Assembly: GCA_000433335.1 (NCBI GenBank)
Contig: HF996743.1
Coordinates: 4,758-24,577 of the forward strand
Length of the DNA: 19,820 nucleotides
Origin: Clostridium sp. CAG:1219
GTDB lineage: Bacteria; Bacillota; Clostridia; TANB77; CAG-465
Direction of reading: 5' to 3'
Both the position numbers and the translations under genes were made by a program. This document shows positions 15,491-19,820 of the stretch, piece after piece; the first letter of the stretch is position 1; each line of letters starts with the position of its first letter. The notes below the pieces were generated by a model. That model did no database searches. It was not told the DNA's origin and saw only the letters and a list, made by a program, of their open reading frames with translations.

Positions 15491-18400
15491 CTACATACAG
15501 ATTTCATCATCTTTTTTAGGTGGTTCTTGAGAGTACTTTTTATTTTCAGAGATGTCTATATCTCGTTTTTTATCATTAATTAGCAATAACTGCTCATTTA
15601 GTTTTTTGGCAATATGTGCCGCCTCACTATGAGATATCTCCCCATTACTAAATTTCATAACAATTTCAGCTTTGATTTTACCAAGAGAGTCTCTAGATTT
15701 CATATTTTGCACTTTATCAATTAGATTTTTAGAAGCTTCACTTCTTATAATATCACTTTCTGTAATATCATTTTCTTCTTTACTATCTCTATTTTCATTA
15801 TTAGAAACTTGTTTTTCAACTTTCATGTTTTCGCCAAGTCTTCCATCTCTTTCTGCTTTCTTTTGAGCCTCCATAACAATCTGTGCATTCTGACTTAAAG
15901 AAATTGCAGCATCATATTTAGCTTGTTCTTTTCTTGCACTTTCTATTCTATCTTTTTTTGCTTGTTCTTCAGCACGCTTCTGCTCTTCTGCTTGTTTTTG
16001 CGCTTCTTCTTCAGCACGCTTTTGTTCTTCTGCTTGTTTTTGTGCTTCTTCTTCAGCACGTTTTTGTTCTTCAGCCTGCTTTATTGCCTCTTTTTTCTCG
16101 ACTTCCAGACTGTCTATATAAGATATTACATCATTATTTTTAGATTGAACAGCTTCTGTAAATTCTTCTTTCGATAAATTAGTTTCGGTCCTTGAATATA
16201 TATCTGATATTAATCCATTTGCCTTTTCATTTTTTACAGCATCTTCATAGTGATTACTATTTTTTTCTAATGTATTTCCAGTTTTTCCTGTATATTTTGT
16301 AGTATAATCAATAGAAAATAGCGTAAGTGCATTCATCTTTTTAGTAATTACATCTATTTCCTCTTGACTTTTAGCCATATCTAGTTGTCTGCCAAGTAAA
16401 TCTAAAGTTTGATTTTGCAAACTTTCAAATTTCTCCTCAGGAGTTTGATCTTTTGTTTTCTCATATAATTTTAATCCAGATTTTTGATATTCCGTTAAAT
16501 TTTCTCCATTAGCAAGTAATGAATCCCAATCTTGACCAAATTGCAAACTTTTTTTAAATTGCAAAGAATTTTCAAGTGTTTGTAAATATGTTTCTGCTGT
16601 TTTTTGATCTACATTACAATTTTCTTGAATTTTAGAAGTAATTGCGCCACATAAATCAAAATTTGGATCTGACCAATTATTCTCTGACCAACTTTTTATA
16701 TTATCTTCACCAACAATAGTATTTAACATTGTGTATGTAGGCATTATATTAACATACGTATAAAATCCTCCAATTTGTAAAAAATCTTCTATCATTAGGG
16801 CATTACTATAATTCGCTGCTCCCTCAGCGAAGAACGTGTACATTTTTCTTGGATTTATAAAATTCATTTGGCATCTTTGACTACCCATATTGACATGCTG
16901 CATTTCATGTTTGAAGGCATCTGCATAGTCTGTATTAACCTGCACTTTCATTTTATCACCTGTATAAGTGGTAAGTCCTCCTAACAAAACACCTTTATGC
17001 TTTAGATCTTTTTCACAATCAAAATCAGCAACTTTTTGATCTAAATTATCTATTATTTGATTTAACTCATCATCTCTTGTATTGCTAGTACCGTTTAAAC
17101 TAAAATCGAATAGTTCAGCATTTTCACCATAGTTTTGCCATGTAGAAATTAAGTTGGAAACTATTACTTCTTTTTCAGTTTCATCATATCCTTTTTCTTC
17201 AACTAATTTATTTATTTTAGCGCCATGGCTTTTATAAAAGTCTTCCACAGCAACAGACGTTGAAGTTTCCAAAGCATTTTTTCCCTCATTATCTACTAAT
17301 TTATAATCTGTACTAATTATACTTTGACTAAAATCCTCTGCAGTAAGTGGAGCCTCTTCAATTTGTCTTGCACCACTAGATATAAGTGATATTCCAGCCA
17401 TTATAGCAGCTTTTACCCTCATAGAATTATTTTTAGCCCTAGAAATTACATTTGGATTTTCACATCTTTCTTCCGACTCTTTCAGACCAGCCTTTGTGAC
17501 CTCTAATTTAGGCTTTACATATGTATCCATCAATGCCACCTGTTTTTTCTTCATACTTGCAGCACCTTTTGTAAATACATCTTTTACTTTATCAAAAAAG
17601 CCTATTTTTATTTTAGGTCTATCAGATATTCTTGTTTCATTTGACTCATATTCTTTATTTAATTTCTCAGACACATCTTCTTTTACTTTTTCTTTTTTAT
17701 CATTTAAAACATTAATTCTAGAATTTATTGAATAATACTGGTTTACTCTTTGGTTATATTTTTCTTCTATTTCATCAATTTTCTGTTTTATTGCATCTGG
17801 CACTTCTTCTACTAATTCACTATTAAATCTTAACATATCAAGAGCAAGATTTAACTCATTCATTTCATTTAATAAGGTTGCTCTTGTACGTTCAAGTTCA
17901 CTTACATCACTACCAAATGATAAATATCTATCATACTCAGTATTTGCTATAATATTAGCGTTTTCAATTACTTCTAACATACCATCTAAAATTGATTGCT
18001 GAGCTTCCCTATCAATGTTAGCAGATTCCGCAATTTTTTCTGAGGCCTGCGCTACTACATCATAATCATTTTTACACTCTTCATAATTAACGCTAACTTC
18101 TGGAATATCTAAATATCCTTTTACTGCTGACAAATCTTGCTCTACACTTTTCTTAGTGGCTTCATGCACATCTGACTCTATTTGATTTTTAGTTACAACA
18201 CTATCTATTTTTTCACTAATCTCATTATACTCTTTAAGTTCAGCAATATCATATGAGGTAACATTTTTTTGTGCTTTATCTTTCTCTTCCTGAATCTCCC
18301 TCATCTTTATATCTACTGCTTCTTCAATACGTGCTCTTATATCATCTGTTAATTCGGGACGTGAATATTTAGCCATAATACCGTCAAGTTCTCTTTGACA

Positions 18401-18853
18401 TGCAACAAGTAGGCTTACTTCACTCCCCTCCATAGTTTTATCTCTATTTTCAATATATTCATCTATTTTTTTTATTTGTTCTTTTACTTCGTCTGGAGCG
18501 TCATTATCCTTCTTTATTTCATCTAATTTAGCTTTAGTATCTTCTTCAATGTCGCCTATTATATCATCTAATACATCATTAAATCCAGAAATTGCTTCTT
18601 TACTTTTTCCCTCATATACTTTAGCTAAGTTATTATTAAATCCATCTATATATTTATCAACCTTTTCAAAATCATTCTCCTTGTAAGCCATTTCAATGAA
18701 TTTTTGCATGCTAGTATATCTACTAAAGAAATCATATAACTCTGAATTTCCATCAAATCTTCTTATAACGTCTAACAATTCATTAATTTTCTTTGAATCA
18801 TATTCCTTTTTAAATTTGTTATACTTTTCTATTATTTTCTTATTAGAAACCAT
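15491..18853 (-). CDS. Large coiled-coil protein with a predicted zinc metalloprotease (HExxH...E) domain
   Basis: The 1120-aa protein has no N-terminal signal peptide. Residues 1-460 are highly charged and helical, with long coiled-coil stretches. A short Ala/Ile/Gly-rich stretch after basic residues (about 479-496) separates this from a middle domain. That domain contains FKHEMQHVNMG, an HExxH zinc signature (H649, E650, H653), and 24 residues later FFAEGAANY with E677, the spacing of the third ligand in gluzincin peptidases. Three copies of a 14-residue Glu/Gln/Lys repeat follow (926-967), then a polar tail. The ATG lies nine bases after GAGGAG, 27 bases after the 48-aa gene. Peptidase activity is inferred from the motif; I do not recognise the family. 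Confidence 0.75.
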   Translation of the reverse strand: MVSNKKIIEKYNKFKKEYDSKKINELLDVIRRFDGNSELYDFFSRYTSMQKFIEMAYKENDFEKVDKYIDGFNNNLAKVYEGKSKEAISGFNDVLDDIIGDIEEDTKAKLDEIKKDNDAPDEVKEQIKKIDEYIENRDKTMEGSEVSLLVACQRELDGIMAKYSRPELTDDIRARIEEAVDIKMREIQEEKDKAQKNVTSYDIAELKEYNEISEKIDSVVTKNQIESDVHEATKKSVEQDLSAVKGYLDIPEVSVNYEECKNDYDVVAQASEKIAESANIDREAQQSILDGMLEVIENANIIANTEYDRYLSFGSDVSELERTRATLLNEMNELNLALDMLRFNSELVEEVPDAIKQKIDEIEEKYNQRVNQYYSINSRINVLNDKKEKVKEDVSEKLNKEYESNETRISDRPKIKIGFFDKVKDVFTKGAASMKKKQVALMDTYVKPKLEVTKAGLKESEERCENPNVISRAKNNSMRVKAAIMAGISLISSGARQIEEAPLTAEDFSQSIISTDYKLVDNEGKNALETSTSVAVEDFYKSHGAKINKLVEEKGYDETEKEVIVSNLISTWQNYGENAELFDFSLNGTSNTRDDELNQIIDNLDQKVADFDCEKDLKHKGVLLGGLTTYTGDKMKVQVNTDYADAFKHEMQHVNMGSQRCQMNFINPRKMYTFFAEGAANYSNALMIEDFLQIGGFYTYVNIMPTYTMLNTIVGEDNIKSWSENNWSDPNFDLCGAITSKIQENCNVDQKTAETYLQTLENSLQFKKSLQFGQDWDSLLANGENLTEYQKSGLKLYEKTKDQTPEEKFESLQNQTLDLLGRQLDMAKSQEEIDVITKKMNALTLFSIDYTTKYTGKTGNTLEKNSNHYEDAVKNEKANGLISDIYSRTETNLSKEEFTEAVQSKNNDVISYIDSLEVEKKEAIKQAEEQKRAEEEAQKQAEEQKRAEEEAQKQAEEQKRAEEQAKKDRIESARKEQAKYDAAISLSQNAQIVMEAQKKAERDGRLGENMKVEKQVSNNENRDSKEENDITESDIIRSEASKNLIDKVQNMKSRDSLGKIKAEIVMKFSNGEISHSEAAHIAKKLNEQLLLINDKKRDIDISENKKYSQEPPKKDDEICM
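15953..16078 (-). repeat. Three tandem 42-bp coding repeats
   Basis: Three head-to-tail copies with a 42-base period (key positions CAGCACG at 15970, 16012 and 16054) encode the 14-residue unit QAEEQKRAEEEAQK of the 1120-aa protein. The third copy (nearest 15953) has drifted to EEQAKKD. The multiple-of-three period permits copy changes without frameshift. Confidence 0.88.
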
Positions 18854-18880
18854 ATTTTATATCTCCTCTTAAATTAATTA

Positions 18881-19027
18881 TTATTTTTTAATACCAACTG
18901 CTACTTCTATCTTATTTAACAATTCTTCTCTTGCTATTTTAACCTCTTTATTTAAAGCATTCAATTGTTCAGCTGACATTTTATCTAAATCATAGTTTTT
19001 ACCTTTAAAATTAATTATATTATCCAT
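18881..19027 (-). CDS. Small helical protein, 48 aa, upstream of the metalloprotease-like gene
   Basis: A 48-codon frame (MDNIINFKGKNYDLDKMSAEQL, then a charged helix, ending VAVGIKK) starts at the ATG of 19025-19027, with GAGGT seven bases upstream. It follows its own promoter (19055-19083) by about 20 bases and ends 27 bases before the 1120-aa gene, so the two form an operon. The sequence is an amphipathic helix without cysteines or membrane segment. Position, ribosome binding site and promoter support it as real. I do not recognise the family; it could be a partner, inhibitor or regulator of the large protein. Confidence 0.7.
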   Translation of the reverse strand: MDNIINFKGKNYDLDKMSAEQLNALNKEVKIAREELLNKIEVAVGIKK

Positions 19028-19054
19028 ATAAATACCTCACAAATATTCTCTTTT

Positions 19055-19083
19055 AGTATATTACATAATCTATATTATTACAA
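19055..19083 (-). promoter_or_regulatory. Promoter of the 48-aa/1120-aa operon
   Basis: Minus strand TTGTAA (19078-19083), 17-base spacer, TATACT (19055-19060), about 20 bases before the first ATG. The rest of the gap (19084-19141) is AT-rich with nothing else recognised. Confidence 0.68.
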
Positions 19084-19141
19084 TATTTCTCACCTTTTTC
19101 ATTTTTACTTTTTGATTACATAATTATTACGTTCAAATTAC

Positions 19142-19175
19142 AAAAAAGAACGTGGATTTTATTTACCACGTTCTT
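19142..19175 (-). terminator. Intrinsic terminator of the 119-aa gene
   Basis: Perfect 10-bp arms AAGAACGTGG (19146-19155) and CCACGTTCTT (19166-19175), 10-base loop, followed on the minus strand by a T-run (19142-19147). It begins five bases after the stop at 19180. Confidence 0.9.
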
Positions 19176-19179
19176 CCTT

Positions 19180-19539
19180 TTATTCTCCTCCTCTTAAGCA
19201 ATTCCAAATTTTAAGTTCTTCACCATATTTCCATGTTTTTTCGAGCATTTTAAATGCAGTTTCCTTCATTGATATAGTTATTAACTCAATATCTGCAATA
19301 AGCCCCTCAGCCTCAAAGGCAATTGCATTGAAATTTTCTCCACAGTCAATACAATACTGCATATATTTTGCAAAATGTATTGCAAACATTGCTACTCCTG
19401 ATTTATATAAATCTTTTGAACTTTCAAAGACCCATACATTAAATTCCTTACGGGCATTCTCATCCCGGAATTCCATTTTTATAGAACTATTAACTTTAAC
19501 AAGTAAAGCTTCCAATTCCATCAATTTATCAGTTTTCAT
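19180..19539 (-). CDS. Unrecognised helical protein, 119 aa
   Basis: The protein is predicted almost wholly alpha-helical and cytosolic, with a CIDC pair (C63, C66) and a third cysteine near the end (WNCLRGGE). No known motif is apparent. The ATG at 19537-19539 is six bases after AGGAAG; an ATG at 19560 has no site. It is a single-gene unit with a consensus promoter and a strong terminator, placed between thrS and the metalloprotease operon. Its codons include CGG, CGT, GCC, GGG and several GAG, richer in G+C than the genes around it, which suggests acquisition by transfer. I cannot assign a function. Confidence 0.68.
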   Translation of the reverse strand: MKTDKLMELEALLVKVNSSIKMEFRDENARKEFNVWVFESSKDLYKSGVAMFAIHFAKYMQYCIDCGENFNAIAFEAEGLIADIELITISMKETAFKMLEKTWKYGEELKIWNCLRGGE

Positions 19540-19602
19540 AATTAACTTCCTGCTTTCCATAAAATAATAATTTAATAGGCTGACTTGTATATTATGTAAA
19601 TA

Positions 19603-19631
19603 ATTATATCATATCATTACTTTAAAGTCAA
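19603..19631 (-). promoter_or_regulatory. Consensus promoter of the 119-aa gene
   Basis: Minus strand TTGACT (19626-19631), 17-base spacer, TATAAT (19603-19608). The leader to the ATG at 19539 is about 55 bases. Confidence 0.85.
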
Positions 19632-19656
19632 TTACTGAATTATTGAACTTTTAAAC

Positions 19657-19686
19657 AAAAAAACGGATATACAAACCTGTATATCC
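19657..19686 (-). terminator. Intrinsic terminator after thrS
   Basis: Perfect 8-bp arms GGATATAC (19665-19672) and GTATATCC (19679-19686), 6-base loop, followed on the minus strand by G and a run of seven T (19657-19663). It lies 15 bases after the stop at 19702. Confidence 0.88.
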
Positions 19687-19701
19687 AAATTATTTTAATC
19701 A

Positions 19702-19820
19702 TTACATTTTACTATCTATTTTTTTGGTTATTTTACTTAAAAATTCATCTATTTTGAAGCTACCAAGTTTTTCACCACCACGTGCAGTTATTGCAAGTGT
19801 ATTTTCACTTTCTTCTGCAG
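19702..19820 (-). CDS. thrS: Threonyl-tRNA synthetase, C-terminal end (cut by window edge)
   Basis: The last 38 residues are visible, in a frame open to the window edge. The pattern ENTLAITARGGEKLGSFKIDEFLSKI matches the end of the ThrRS anticodon-binding domain, where the usual form is (g)tvaVR.R...dLGsM.ldefi.kl.eei. ThrRS charges tRNA-Thr with threonine. Because only the tail is present the call rests on this one motif; a terminator follows directly. Confidence 0.75.
   Translation of the reverse strand, partial: AEESENTLAITARGGEKLGSFKIDEFLSKITKKIDSKM

Noticed and set aside
15953..16078. Regularly spaced repeats that could suggest a CRISPR array
   Set aside because: The 42-base units are contiguous with no unique spacers and encode an in-frame coiled-coil repeat.
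15923..16177. Plus-strand open frames opposite the repeat region of the 1120-aa gene
   Set aside because: They are the antisense of the Glu/Lys-rich tandem repeats, which lack stops on the other strand. There is no ribosome binding site or promoter for them.
17365..17420. Possible transmembrane or internal signal segment in the 1120-aa protein (residues about 479-496)
   Set aside because: The hydrophobic run is only about 14 residues with Gly and Ser, too short for a confident membrane span. It is noted in the gene entry but not called.
18854..19083. Toxin-antitoxin system formed by the 48-aa and 1120-aa genes
   Set aside because: The small-large operon order could suggest it, but neither protein resembles a known toxin or antitoxin family and no immunity-like feature was seen. 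Kept only as an unexplained gene pair.

Overview
The window is a stretch of AT-rich chromosome from a low-GC Gram-positive bacterium (Bacillota, most likely an anaerobic Clostridia-type lineage). The grounds are the base composition, consensus TTGnnn-17-TATAAT promoters, strong AGGAGG-type ribosome binding sites, many GTG/TTG starts, and families typical of that phylum (VanW, LiaF-like, DUF4097-like, a DacF-type carboxypeptidase, TPM-domain membrane proteins). TGA is used as a stop (dnaX, LiaF-like gene), so the code is standard. No insertion sequence, CRISPR array, rRNA or tRNA was seen, and no gene-free stretch exceeds about 300 bases.

Layout from left to right (nearly everything is on the minus strand). 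1-2200: the 5' end of a VanW-family gene, a TraX-family membrane protein, and a membrane-anchored surface protein with an Asn/Ser/Cys-rich repeat. 2231-7391: envelope genes in three transcription units: a zinc-ribbon membrane protein with a TPM-domain protein; a LiaF-like protein translationally coupled to a DUF4097-like protein; and an amidohydrolase of the MTA/SAH deaminase type. 7508-8813: a D-alanyl-D-alanine carboxypeptidase on the plus strand with its own terminator. 8838-11791: a full-length IleRS-like protein in which the signature active-site motifs are replaced. 11797-14529: the SRP RNA gene ffs followed by dnaX, ebfC and recR, a conserved replication/repair/secretion cluster.

14536-19631 looks accessory. 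It holds an unrecognised membrane-anchored protein, a possible 56-aa plus-strand gene beside a large inverted repeat, a 1120-aa coiled-coil protein carrying an HExxH...E metalloprotease signature, a 48-aa gene directly upstream of it, and a 119-aa helical protein whose codon use looks richer in G+C than its neighbours. The 3' end of thrS closes the window.

The most interesting items are the degenerate IleRS paralogue and the 48-aa/1120-aa metalloprotease pair. Several starts were moved downstream of the longest possible reading frame because a clear ribosome binding site, and in one case the promoter, fixes them. All promoter and terminator calls come from reading by eye; no searches or folding programs were run.
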